Positions 10,625 through 20,127 of a DNA stretch of 47,048 nt are shown piece after piece. The position numbers were made by a program, and so were the translations under genes. Origin of the DNA: Acrasis kona (taxonomy: Eukaryota; Heterolobosea; Eutetramitea; Acrasida; Acrasidae); NCBI GenBank assembly GCA_026419775.2, contig JAOPGA020001377.1, forward strand, positions 1 through 47,048, given 5' to 3'. Position 1 is the stretch's first letter. Each line of letters starts with the position of its first letter. A model generated the notes under the pieces. It was given only the letters and a program-made list of their open reading frames with translations, was not told where the DNA came from and searched no databases.

Positions 10625-11334
10625 TTTTTATACATCACTATCAGACCTTCTTTTTGTTTTTTTAAATGGTTGAACATTCGTCTTATACATTGCAGTCTAC
10701 ATGACGCCACACATAAGCACCAGAACTACATTCTGGAATGTTGTCTGCACACAACAGTTACATTGAGAAGTTTAAAATTAACAAACAACATTTAGTTAAT
10801 AATAATTTTTTGATGTAATCATGTCTCATACCCTCTTCTTCAGCTTCTTTCTTTCATATTTCTGATTCAATCATGTTGTTGCTCTCTATTGACACTGTGA
10901 TACTTTGTATAATTCGAATTTAAAAATGAATTTATTGCTGATCATGATGCTTCTTGTGTAAAATTTAAACCCATCAGAATTGATTATTAAAAATTTACAT
11001 GGGCGAACGATTAAATGTGACGAATTGTAATTCCAATTTGCTTCGGCTCCTTTCACTAATCTTTGTGATCAAGGTTCAAATCCTTCGATGCTCTGGTGAT
11101 TTCTAGATTTGCTTCGCGTCGAATATATCCATTCTCCACAGTGATTTGAATGCATTTTGTAATCGAGTCTATTCCTATAATATATCGGCTTGTTGGCTAA
11201 TGGAACATGTTGGAGCGAAATTGATTTTGTTGATCGCATGTTGAGTTTGTTGCTAATCTCCAACAGGTCTTGGATGACACAAACAATAAAATTTGCTTAT
11301 ATTTCCGTTGCGCAGAAATTCTCCTGTCTTTATA
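10625..11334. other. Intergenic region between ABCC and acyl-CoA synthetase
   Basis: About 700 AT-rich bases. I see no gene. A short stretch at 11071-11083 looks like a tRNA B box (GGTTCAAATCC), but no acceptor or anticodon arm can be folded around it. The right end holds the TATA-like promoter of the next gene. Confidence 0.5.
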
Positions 11335-11338
11335 AATA
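11331..11338 (+). promoter_or_regulatory. TATA-like element of the acyl-CoA synthetase gene
   Basis: TATAAATA lies 66 bases before the ATG at 11397. A normal TATA-to-start distance would put transcription initiation near 11360, in the loop of the 25-bp inverted repeat. Confidence 0.4.
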
Positions 11339-11396
11339 GTTGAATTGATTTGGAGAAGTGGATCTTTTAAAACTTCTCCAAATCAATTCAACTATT
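11335..11396. repeat. Perfect 25-bp inverted repeat ending one base before the start codon
   Basis: The left arm 11335-11359 is the exact reverse complement of the right arm 11372-11396, around a 12-nt spacer. The right arm begins ACTTCTCCAAATC and ends directly before the ATG at 11397. As RNA it would form a very stable 25-bp hairpin abutting the AUG; as DNA it overlaps the core promoter. Confidence 0.9.
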
Positions 11397-13796
11397 ATGT
11401 TAGATTGGGCATTTAAGCTTGCAGGCTACCTTATAGGAGCCTTTATATCTTATATCGATTTAGTGTGTTTCTACTTGACATACTTGATTAAAGGAAGAGA
11501 CATCTTGTCTTACGATTTGAGGACCTCAAAAAGCAAGAAGAGAGTGGCCCAAGTTATCACTAAAGATGTCAAGAAGGGCGAATCCAAGCCGTACAGACAT
11601 GTCGACTTCGCACATCGTGATCTTATGGAAGCACCAGAGAATGTTAGTAATGGAAAGTTGAATCGAATGAGCGAACTTTTTGATCACCTTGTGGAAAGGT
11701 TTGCAGAGAAGCCAATGTTGAAATTCAGAACAATTAAGGGCGAAGTTGCCAAAAAAAAGAAACCAGAGGAAAAGAAGGACAAAAAACAAGCATCAAGCGA
11801 CCAAGATGACAAAGACAAAAAAGACGACAAGCAAGATCAAAAAGAAGACGATAAGAAGGATGATAAGAAGGATGATAAGAAAGATGGAAAGAAGGAAGAA
11901 CCAAAGAAGTCCTTCCCCATTCCAGCATTTGGTCCAGTAGAACATTATACATACGCACAAGTCGGTAAACATGTTAAGAACCTCAGTAACAACCTGCGCA
12001 ACAAATTAAAGATCAAACAAGGTGACTGCATCGCATTCTATCTTGAGACAAGTCCAGAGTGGTTAACATGCGCACACGCCTGCTTCAAATCAGACATCCT
12101 AGTAGCAACTCTATTCTCCTCATTAGCCCAAGATGGAGTAGTCTCAGCACTCAATGACATTAAACCAGTCGCACTATTTGTTCAAGCCAGCATGATGATT
12201 GGAGACAAGAAGGAAAAGCTCACACAAACACTATCACAAGTAGACAAGAAGATCTTAAAGACTTTAATCGTCAACACACGTCAACTTTTGGATTCACAAC
12301 GCAAAGAATACAAAGACACATTATCTCACTACCAGTCAGAAGCTTTCCACTTTAAAGTTTACGATTACCAAGACATGATTGACGGATCTCAACAACAAGC
12401 AGCAGCCAACAACCCAGTCAAACAACCATCATCTAATGACGACGTGGCCATGATCATGTACACAAGCGGAACAACAGGCGCCCCCAAAGGAGTCCAACTC
12501 ACTCACAGAAACCTTTTGAGTTCCATCGGATCATTGAATTATTCGGTTGGTCTGTTCAGAGAAACAGTCAAGGACAATTTACAATACAGATACATTGCAT
12601 ACCTACCATTAGCTCACATTTTGGAATTAATCGCAGAGCATGTGGTGTTGCTTCGTGGAGGAGAGTTATGCTACGGTTACAGTTCTCGTACATTAAACGA
12701 CTCTGGTGCTTATCCAAGAGGAGATTTATCCACATACAAGCCGACGGTCATGGCAGGAGTTCCCAAAGTATTTGACACCATCATGAAGGCTGCCAAGGAA
12801 AAGATGAATTCTACTCATGTGTTGGTGAGGTCGGTGCTAAAGGCTGCCATATATTACAAGACACAAGTTGCATTGCGTTTCCAAGTTGAGACGCCCCTGT
12901 GGAATTACTTGCTGTTCGATAGAATGTTCAAGCCATTGTTGGGTGGTAATGTAGAAATAATCATGTGCGGCGGTGCTGCATTAAATAAAAATTCACACGA
13001 GTTTATGAGAGCATGTTTTAACGCACCCGTTATTCAGGGTTATGGTTTGACTGAAACGACTGCTTGTTGTGCTTTGATTTCTCCTGGTGACGATCCATTC
13101 TCCACTGAACGTGTTGGCGCCATGATTCCTGCTTGTGAGGTTAAATTAGTCGATTGTAAGGACATGGGCTACACGAACCAAGATGTTCCTAATCCAAGAG
13201 GATTGATCAAAGTGAGAGGTCCTTGTGTTTTCAAAAAATATTACAATCAACCTGACAAAACAAAGGAAGTGGTCGATGATGAGGGATGGTTTGACACCGG
13301 AGACATTGGTCAGATTAACGTTCAGGAAGGAAACTATACGCTAAGTATCGTGGACAGAATGAAGAATTTGGTGAAGCTGTCTCATGGAGAGTACATTGCT
13401 GTTGAAAAGATTGAAAGTAAATTATCACAATCAGAGTTCGCAAGACCCAACGGTATCATGCTTTATGCTAATTCCGACAGAGAGTATGCAACTGCATTGA
13501 TCCTTCCTCAAGAAAGTTACTTGAAGGATTGGGCCTCCAAGAATGGAAAAGGAAGCTTGAGCGTAGAGGAATTGTGTAAGGATGATGAAGTGAAAAAAGC
13601 TGTCCTCCAGAACTTGCAAGATCATGGTAAGAGTGCTGGTCTAGATCGTTACGAGATGCCCAAGAAGATCACTTTGATTGATGATGAGTGGACCTCAGAA
13701 AACGGAATGCTATCGAGTGCAGAAAAATTAAAGAGAAGTGCGATTGAAAAGAAATATAAGGAACAGATTGAAGAAATGTATGAATCAAGCGAATAA
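11397..13796 (+). CDS. Long-chain fatty acyl-CoA synthetase (AMP-binding family)
   Basis: A 799-residue intronless protein that activates fatty acids to acyl-CoA through an acyl-adenylate. An N-terminal hydrophobic anchor (LAGYLIGAFISYIDLVCFYLTYLI) suggests membrane attachment, as in ACSL enzymes. Core motifs are YTSGTTGAPKGVQLTH (P-loop, about residue 354), QGYGLTETT (about 548) and DEGWFDTGDIG (about 630). The C-terminal GMLSSAEKLKR (about 770) carries the probable catalytic Lys. Between the N-terminal part and the adenylation core is a Lys/Asp-rich tract of about 50 residues with repeated KKDDKKDD units, which is unusual. The frame is open upstream, but the first in-frame ATG is 11397, just after the inverted repeat. 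The stop lies inside AATAAA, 10 bp from the convergent capping enzyme stop. Confidence 0.93.
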   Translation: MLDWAFKLAGYLIGAFISYIDLVCFYLTYLIKGRDILSYDLRTSKSKKRVAQVITKDVKKGESKPYRHVDFAHRDLMEAPENVSNGKLNRMSELFDHLVERFAEKPMLKFRTIKGEVAKKKKPEEKKDKKQASSDQDDKDKKDDKQDQKEDDKKDDKKDDKKDGKKEEPKKSFPIPAFGPVEHYTYAQVGKHVKNLSNNLRNKLKIKQGDCIAFYLETSPEWLTCAHACFKSDILVATLFSSLAQDGVVSALNDIKPVALFVQASMMIGDKKEKLTQTLSQVDKKILKTLIVNTRQLLDSQRKEYKDTLSHYQSEAFHFKVYDYQDMIDGSQQQAAANNPVKQPSSNDDVAMIMYTSGTTGAPKGVQLTHRNLLSSIGSLNYSVGLFRETVKDNLQYRYIAYLPLAHILELIAEHVVLLRGGELCYGYSSRTLNDSGAYPRGDLSTYKPTVMAGVPKVFDTIMKAAKEKMNSTHVLVRSVLKAAIYYKTQVALRFQVETPLWNYLLFDRMFKPLLGGNVEIIMCGGAALNKNSHEFMRACFNAPVIQGYGLTETTACCALISPGDDPFSTERVGAMIPACEVKLVDCKDMGYTNQDVPNPRGLIKVRGPCVFKKYYNQPDKTKEVVDDEGWFDTGDIGQINVQEGNYTLSIVDRMKNLVKLSHGEYIAVEKIESKLSQSEFARPNGIMLYANSDREYATALILPQESYLKDWASKNGKGSLSVEELCKDDEVKKAVLQNLQDHGKSAGLDRYEMPKKITLIDDEWTSENGMLSSAEKLKRSAIEKKYKEQIEEMYESSE

Positions 13797-13806
13797 ATTT
13801 TTAATC

Positions 13807-15756
13807 CTAAACATTAGTTTTTGGTTTCTTGGCTGGTGGGGCGTCGCCTTGGTCGATGCTTGGTCGTTGGTGTGTATCTTTTATTTTAAACCACGTTGTG
13901 ACCATGGTCTCCAGTGAACTCAAAACTTGATCAGCACAACATCTTTGTTCGTCTCCCTTCAAGCTAATAATTTTGTATTTCCCAATGTGCGGCACGAATA
14001 TGCACTCTACATACAAATATCTTTCGTTCCTCATTTCGAATGCATCCAGAGCAAAATTCTCAACATCTAGTTCTTTGTCCCATACACAACTACTTAAAAC
14101 TGTATACAAGGGCCACTCCGGCCACTGTTGTTGGGTACCTTGTATTGAGTACTGAACGTTAATTTCATTTTTCCTCTTATTTAAGCTCAGTCTCAAATGC
14201 ATTGTCGCATTGTTGGACACAATTGTTCGTTCAAATAAGTCCTGGAGCTGTATCATGTGTTCCTCTGAATCACTCTTGGCCAAATTCATGCAAACTTCGT
14301 TCAAATCATCTGTGGTGATGTTTTCAATCATATTCTCCAAAGTACTGCTAATCACGATAAAACCATTTCCGTTACTTTTGTCATGCCTGATCAGCTCAAC
14401 GGTCCATTCACCAGTGTTGGCCTTGAGAAAACACTCCAAAATTATTCCGTTCGGTGCCTCTCTTGATAATGTTGCAGTCTTTTGATCAGGCATCAATAAC
14501 GGTGCTCTTCTATATAAACCATCAAATTCTCTGTTCGCAAAATATAGATCGTAATAATCTTGGGATCCCTGTGTGTACCGATAAACAGCTTTAAAGTCGC
14601 AACTCAACCTGTCAGGCCACTTCCACTTGAGTAAGTGTTCATTCTTTCCAGGTGCAAAAGGGTACTCTTGACCAGAGTCCGGTGTGAACACAAGGCCATC
14701 ATTATGATTATAACCCTTATAGATATAAGAATGCTTCTTTTGAGGATCTTGCTTGATGTAGCTCAACACCTCTTCTAGTTTATTTTTAGCATAAAATCTC
14801 TTTGGGACAATTTGAAGACGAGGAGGACTAGTCCTTGCAATCTTTAAATGGAAGAAATGATGAGGACTACACACTATATTACGCATGGCTTCTATTCTAG
14901 CGGTCATGCTTTTATTAACAAAAGACAAAATTTGAGTTTGGTTTTGAACGCGTCCGTCCACTTCAGTCGGCGATTCACAAGTGCACACAACTACATCATA
15001 GATGCTGTAGTTATATCGATTTTCAATAATATTGAACACAATCTCCCCATCAACAAGGACGACATCCTGCATGACTACGGTGGTGTCGCTACCAGGTTTA
15101 AAATTAGCCCAACGCTCTACAGTTTGTGGCGTGACAAAAGTAAATTCTTGATAAGACAAATAAAATTCAAAATTACGATCAAAAAAGTAGGAGAAAGTCC
15201 ACCCACTATGTCTAGATATTTTATAATCTTGTTCTTGATGTCTCATAACACCCTTCTCGAAATTGAGTACATAATCTTTTCCGTCAGACAACTTCACCTG
15301 CGGAGTGCCGCCAGCTTTGACAAGAGATTCTAAAATGCAATTGTCTCTTAGAGACAGGGCTCTACCGTTGTTCATCCATCTTGGGAACCCACGCTCATAA
15401 ATGTTCAACATCATGGATCTTACTCCATCTGACTTCTCCGTTATCCAGTACTCTCTGTCATTTATTTTGTCCATGTACTTTCGGTTGAACTGCACTGCCA
15501 TGGGTCCTGGAAATATATACGAAAATTCTGCATTACTGTTTTGATAATGATTTGGCTTCTTCACGATGTTTGGCATAAACTTTGCAATATACTTACGAAG
15601 GTAATCATTGCCGAAGCTACCATCTGATTGATTTTTATTATTCCAAACATTGTCAAGAGCCACACGGGCATGCACGAATTTTTTGTCTAGATGTATAACT
15701 CCGACCCACTGGTCAGTGATGCGCTTAAACTGCAATGCATCACAGAGCTTGTCCAT
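13807..15756 (-). CDS. mRNA capping enzyme, guanylyltransferase
   Basis: A 649-residue intronless protein that transfers GMP to diphosphate RNA ends in the nucleus. FPGPMAVQF precedes motif I, WITEKSDGVRSM, with the GMP-accepting Lys near residue 108. VLVDGEIVF is motif III, HNDGLVFTP motif IV and LLKWKWP motif V. The OB-fold motif VI is represented by WTVELIRHDKSNGN. No RNA triphosphatase domain is fused, so it is the separate-enzyme arrangement of fungi and many protists. About 170 residues follow motif VI and are not recognised, ending in a basic PPAKKPKTN tail that resembles a nuclear localisation signal. The stop is TAG. It converges with the acyl-CoA synthetase and diverges from glucosidase II, 246 bp apart. 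Confidence 0.9.
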   Translation of the reverse strand: MDKLCDALQFKRITDQWVGVIHLDKKFVHARVALDNVWNNKNQSDGSFGNDYLRKYIAKFMPNIVKKPNHYQNSNAEFSYIFPGPMAVQFNRKYMDKINDREYWITEKSDGVRSMMLNIYERGFPRWMNNGRALSLRDNCILESLVKAGGTPQVKLSDGKDYVLNFEKGVMRHQEQDYKISRHSGWTFSYFFDRNFEFYLSYQEFTFVTPQTVERWANFKPGSDTTVVMQDVVLVDGEIVFNIIENRYNYSIYDVVVCTCESPTEVDGRVQNQTQILSFVNKSMTARIEAMRNIVCSPHHFFHLKIARTSPPRLQIVPKRFYAKNKLEEVLSYIKQDPQKKHSYIYKGYNHNDGLVFTPDSGQEYPFAPGKNEHLLKWKWPDRLSCDFKAVYRYTQGSQDYYDLYFANREFDGLYRRAPLLMPDQKTATLSREAPNGIILECFLKANTGEWTVELIRHDKSNGNGFIVISSTLENMIENITTDDLNEVCMNLAKSDSEEHMIQLQDLFERTIVSNNATMHLRLSLNKRKNEINVQYSIQGTQQQWPEWPLYTVLSSCVWDKELDVENFALDAFEMRNERYLYVECIFVPHIGKYKIISLKGDEQRCCADQVLSSLETMVTTWFKIKDTHQRPSIDQGDAPPAKKPKTNV

Positions 15757-16002
15757 GTGAATAGCAGTGTATTTTGAATATATTACAATAATCAGTCTCT
15801 TTTCTACATTACATCGACAAATAAATGTTCATAATGTGACAAGGTAGAAAAAGATGATCAAGTTGGAATAATGTAGTAAATTTATTTGTTTTCGAATTTT
15901 AACACTCGTAAAAACTTTGGGGCACTAAAATTAGGTCATCGTCTAAAACCTTACAAAATGCTAAACACGTGCTCATCTAGTTGACTTTAAATTTGATTCA
16001 AA

Positions 16003-18783
16003 ATGAGGTTAGTCTTAGTCTTACTACTAGCCGTGATCGCACTTGCGATGGAGCATCACAAATTTGAAAAGTGCGAACAAAAATCTTTCTGCAAAAGATT
16101 GCGTGAGGCAAAACAAAGTCATTATGTTGTTTCTTCAGTTGCAAAAGAAGGAAACTCTGTAAACATTGAATTGGTAGATGACTCGAACAAGTTCAACGAC
16201 CCTTTATCTGCCACAGTAGAAGCTTATGAGCACGGTATTCTACGCTTTACAATTCAAGAAAAGACCGAAAGCTCTGTGCAAATACTCAAGAAGAGATATT
16301 CAGTACAAGATGTGATTATTGATTCTGCCAAAAAAGGCGAGCTATCTCTCGAAGGGGACGTGATATCCACCGGAAAGAGTAGATTAGTAATCGACAAGGG
16401 TAGCAAGACTGGAACTCCATTCAGGTTTACATTCTACGCCGGAGATCAAGAGGCAATCGTTATCAATTCGGACAATTTATTAACATTAGAATCAACTCTA
16501 AGATCCAAAGAAGAAGAACCAGCCCCACAAGAGCCCGTACAAGAAGGTCAAGAACCACCAGCACCCGTAGAGAGATACCAAGGAGAAAGCGCCATCGGTA
16601 TCGATTTTACATTCCCCGGCGCACAACATGTATTCGGTATCCCAGAGAGGGCCACCGATCTAGCGCTCAAGCCAACCAAGGGCGACGGAGTCGCATCGGA
16701 GCCCTACCGCATGTACAATCTTGACGTTTTCGAGTACGAACTAGACAACCCGATCGGTCTGTACGGAATCATCCCGCTGCTCTATTCGCTCAAAGCAGGT
16801 TTCAGCGCAGGTGTCTTTTACTTGAACCCATCCGAAACCTTTGTTGATGTATACGACAAGGATGCAGCATCAAGCAGCATGATTAGTTTGTTCAAGAGCA
16901 AGGAGAAGGCATCGCACTGGATCAGCGAGACGGGTCTAATCGATGTGTTATTGTTACCGGGTCCCAACCCAAAATCAATCGTCGCGCAGATGGGCTACTT
17001 GACCGGCAACCCACCACTACCTCAGAAATTCTCCCTAGGTTACCATCAATGTAGATGGAACTACAAGGACGAAGAGGACGTCAGGAACGTCGATGCCAAA
17101 TTCGACGAATACAACATTCCTTACGATGTGATATGGTTGGACATTGAACATACGGACGACAAGAAGTACTTTACGTGGGACGCACATAATTTCCCAACCA
17201 GCGAGGCCATGCAACTGAACGTTGCGAGCAAAGGAAGAAAGATGGTGACCATCACCGACCCACACATCAAACGTCACTCTGGATACCACGTGCACGACGA
17301 AGCCGCTCGTCACGGATACTACGTGAAGACGCCATCAGGATCCGATTACGAAGGATCGTGCTGGCCAGGTCAATCGTCGTGGTTGGACTATTTCAATCCC
17401 GTCGTGAGAGATTTTTACGCCAAGCAATTCCACTACGACAATTACAAGGGAAGCACAAAGTATTTGTACACGTGGATCGACATGAACGAACCCAGCGTAT
17501 TCAGCGGACCAGAAGTCACCATGCACAAGGACTCGTTGCACCACCAGGGCATTCAACATTACCAAGTGCACAACATGTATGGATTCTACCAGGGCATGGC
17601 AACTTATCAGGGACATTTATCTCGTAACGAAGGAAAGGATCGCCCGTTCATTTTGTCCAGAAGCTTCTTCGCTGGAAGTCAACGATACGTTGCGGTGTGG
17701 ACCGGAGACAACAAGGCCTCGTGGGATCATTTGGTAAAGAGCACGCCCATGATCTTGAGCATGGGCATGGCTGGTTTCCCACACATTGGAGCAGACGTTG
17801 GTGGTTTCTTTGGTAACCCAGATGCAGAATTATTGGTGAGGTGGTACCAAGCAGGTGCATTCAGTCCGTTCTTCAGAGGACATGCACACATTGAAACTCA
17901 AAGGAGAGAACCATGGTTGTTCGGAGAAGAAAATACGAATTACATTAGAGAGGCCATTAGCTTCCGCTACACCCTGTTGAATCACTACTACACATTAGCG
18001 AAACATTCGTCGCTGACTAGCTTGCCCATCATGAGACCATTATTGATGAATTATCCCGAAGACGCATCGACTTTTGATGTTCAGGATGAATTCATGGTTG
18101 GAGGTGATTTGTTGGTGAAGCCGGTGACCGCTGCAGGATGTGCCAATGTAAATGTTCTTCTTCCCAAGAAGGACGTGTGGTATGATTATCACGAAGCGAC
18201 CCGATACGATAATTCGATCAGCACCCATGCACGCATCGAAACGCCCATGAACAAGATTCCAGTTCTGCAACGTGGTGGAAGCATCATCAGCACGCAACAA
18301 CGCTTGAGGAGAAGCAGCACACAAATGAAGAACGATCCATTCACTTTACAGATTGCACTGAGTGCTAATTTGACTGCTAGTGGAGATTTGTACTTTGATG
18401 ATGGAGCCAATTATGATTACAAGAATGGAGATTACGTTTACAGGAGGTTTGTGTTCCAGAATGGACGATTGACCAATGAGTTGGGAGATTTGAGCGACGT
18501 TGCGTTGAGCAATGGAGTGATTGGTAACGAAACACATGTTGCACAAAATGTACATTACGCAGAAAGTGTTGTGAACGTTGTTGAGAGAGTGGTTGTGATT
18601 GGTGTCGATAAGGAACCAAGCGACGTACAATTGATCCGATTGAGCGGTGTGAATAGCGTGTTGCCAGATGCCATTGGGACTAGCACTGTTCTTGATTTTG
18701 ATTATGATTCAAAGGTGAAGAAGTTGGTGATTAGAAAACCAAATGTTAAAATTACGCAAAAGTGGTCAATTCAGATCAAATAA
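16003..18783 (+). CDS. Glucosidase II alpha subunit (GH31, ER alpha-glucosidase)
   Basis: A 926-residue intronless glycoside hydrolase family 31 enzyme that trims the inner glucoses from N-glycans in the ER lumen. The N-terminus is a signal peptide (MRLVLVLLLAVIALA) followed by KFEKCEQKSFCKRLR, the conserved start of mature glucosidase II alpha. The nucleophile lies in WIDMNEPSVF (Asp near residue 492) and the acid/base in VWTGDNKASWDHL (Asp near 568). FPHIGADVGGFFGNP and SPFFRGHAH are family hallmarks. A Glu/Pro-rich linker (about residues 165-195) interrupts the N-terminal beta domain, as in animal and fungal orthologues. The stop is nested in AATAAA, 23 bp from the convergent primase stop. 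Length matches the family. Confidence 0.95.
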   Translation: MRLVLVLLLAVIALAMEHHKFEKCEQKSFCKRLREAKQSHYVVSSVAKEGNSVNIELVDDSNKFNDPLSATVEAYEHGILRFTIQEKTESSVQILKKRYSVQDVIIDSAKKGELSLEGDVISTGKSRLVIDKGSKTGTPFRFTFYAGDQEAIVINSDNLLTLESTLRSKEEEPAPQEPVQEGQEPPAPVERYQGESAIGIDFTFPGAQHVFGIPERATDLALKPTKGDGVASEPYRMYNLDVFEYELDNPIGLYGIIPLLYSLKAGFSAGVFYLNPSETFVDVYDKDAASSSMISLFKSKEKASHWISETGLIDVLLLPGPNPKSIVAQMGYLTGNPPLPQKFSLGYHQCRWNYKDEEDVRNVDAKFDEYNIPYDVIWLDIEHTDDKKYFTWDAHNFPTSEAMQLNVASKGRKMVTITDPHIKRHSGYHVHDEAARHGYYVKTPSGSDYEGSCWPGQSSWLDYFNPVVRDFYAKQFHYDNYKGSTKYLYTWIDMNEPSVFSGPEVTMHKDSLHHQGIQHYQVHNMYGFYQGMATYQGHLSRNEGKDRPFILSRSFFAGSQRYVAVWTGDNKASWDHLVKSTPMILSMGMAGFPHIGADVGGFFGNPDAELLVRWYQAGAFSPFFRGHAHIETQRREPWLFGEENTNYIREAISFRYTLLNHYYTLAKHSSLTSLPIMRPLLMNYPEDASTFDVQDEFMVGGDLLVKPVTAAGCANVNVLLPKKDVWYDYHEATRYDNSISTHARIETPMNKIPVLQRGGSIISTQQRLRRSSTQMKNDPFTLQIALSANLTASGDLYFDDGANYDYKNGDYVYRRFVFQNGRLTNELGDLSDVALSNGVIGNETHVAQNVHYAESVVNVVERVVVIGVDKEPSDVQLIRLSGVNSVLPDAIGTSTVLDFDYDSKVKKLVIRKPNVKITQKWSIQIK

Positions 18784-18806
18784 ATTATATTGGATATTTT
18801 TTAATT

Positions 18807-20049
18807 TTAGAATTGTAACATGGAATCACTCTCCTCAAGTTTCTCCTGTGACTTTTGTTTCTTTAGGTCAAGTACGAACTTTTTGAATATTTCAACCCGG
18901 CTTTCCATCATCTTGGTTGCTTCTTGGTTGTTGTTGACCAACTCGCCGACTTTAGGACACTGATCTTCGGGATAGAATCCTTGTGAGTCTCCTTTGGGAA
19001 CATCTTTTTTGGGATCTAGTGGCACGCAGACGTAACCAGTACGAGGATGAATGCAGAATGGTGATTTTAACAAATGATTAAGACCCTTTGATACATTCAA
19101 ATCTAAACGTGGATATACAAAAGATAATACAATAGCTTGGACAAAAGTGTTGTTCTTCCTTACATTCAAGACTTTTACAATTTCACTCCACGTCTCTGAT
19201 GCATCATCATCTTCATCCAATCCATCTATGAGATTGTGGACTTGTTTTTTTAATGTAGAGTCTGTAATAAAAGATAACAGCTTTTCGTACTTGTCAGAAT
19301 CCCTCAAAATGTCCATTCCATCAATGAATACATCAACAAAGTATTTTTGACAAATTTGAAATATTTTAGAGTCTGTCGAGAAGGATGGATGGGAAAGGTT
19401 GTTTGTATCTACCTTTCCTTGTCTACCACTGTTGTTGTCTTTCGAGCTCTGGTACAAGTGCATGAACTCTGCAACAGCAGACCGTCCTTCGTTGGTGAGA
19501 GATCGCACCGATTCATCACCCACCCAACAATGAATTCCTCTTCCGCCACTGAAAACCCACAATCTGTTCTTGAATCCAAATATGGATGTTAGGATGTAGT
19601 CGGACACTTCGACGCCACACAACATTAATTTCCAACACACTCGGCAATAATTCGACTCTTTGCAGCCACACATGCGAATGTCATTGTAATCTGATATATC
19701 AATATCCAGCACAAATTCCTTTGAGATTGGTACGAATACACCGGGTGATACCGAGTGCTGTTGTGATGGCTGCAGGGTTAGTTTAATCATTGTTTGATAG
19801 ACGTACTGGCACACTATAAACACAACCAATTTCAAAACGTTCGGGTATGTCTCTTTCATTTCGTGTTAATCTCTCCTTGAGCTCCGATCCATTCTTAAAT
19901 GATTGATACCTTGAGAAAAATTCATCTCGTGTGAACGCAAATTCTCTTTTTGTGAAGTATACTGGGTCCCCGTAGCTCAACCACGAATATATTTGCTCTG
20001 AAGGTAAGAATTTTTGATAGTACGACCTTAAATCGTTTGTCCCCACCAT
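18807..20049 (-). CDS. DNA primase small (catalytic) subunit
   Basis: Exon 20049-19807 joins exon 19769-18807 across a 37-nt intron (GTACGT donor, ACTAAC then CCTGCAG acceptor), giving 401 residues against about 420 in animals. The splice restores the conserved EIGCVYSVP just before the catalytic block. FVLDIDISDYND carries the metal-binding Asp-x-Asp pair, CGCKESNYCRVCW is the zinc-binding cluster, and FSGGRGIHCWVGDE is the conserved nucleotide-binding segment. It makes RNA primers with DNA polymerase alpha and the large primase subunit. An ATG nine bases upstream does not exist; the first Met in frame is at 20049. The tandem cytochrome b5 gene ends only 78 bp upstream, so its promoter must be short. 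Confidence 0.93.
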
Positions 20050-20127
20050 CTTGACCAACGATCAAATGTTTGAAAATAAAAGCGGTAGAATTTAGTTGAC
20101 TTGTTGGGAAGTTCAAAATTTATTAAA

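Noticed and set aside
11060-11110. B-box-like GGTTCAAATCC suggesting a tRNA on the plus strand
   Set aside because: No acceptor stem partner upstream and no credible anticodon arm or A box could be folded.
14848-15333. 161-codon plus-strand frame inside the capping enzyme
   Set aside because: Antisense to the well-supported guanylyltransferase motifs; no independent evidence.
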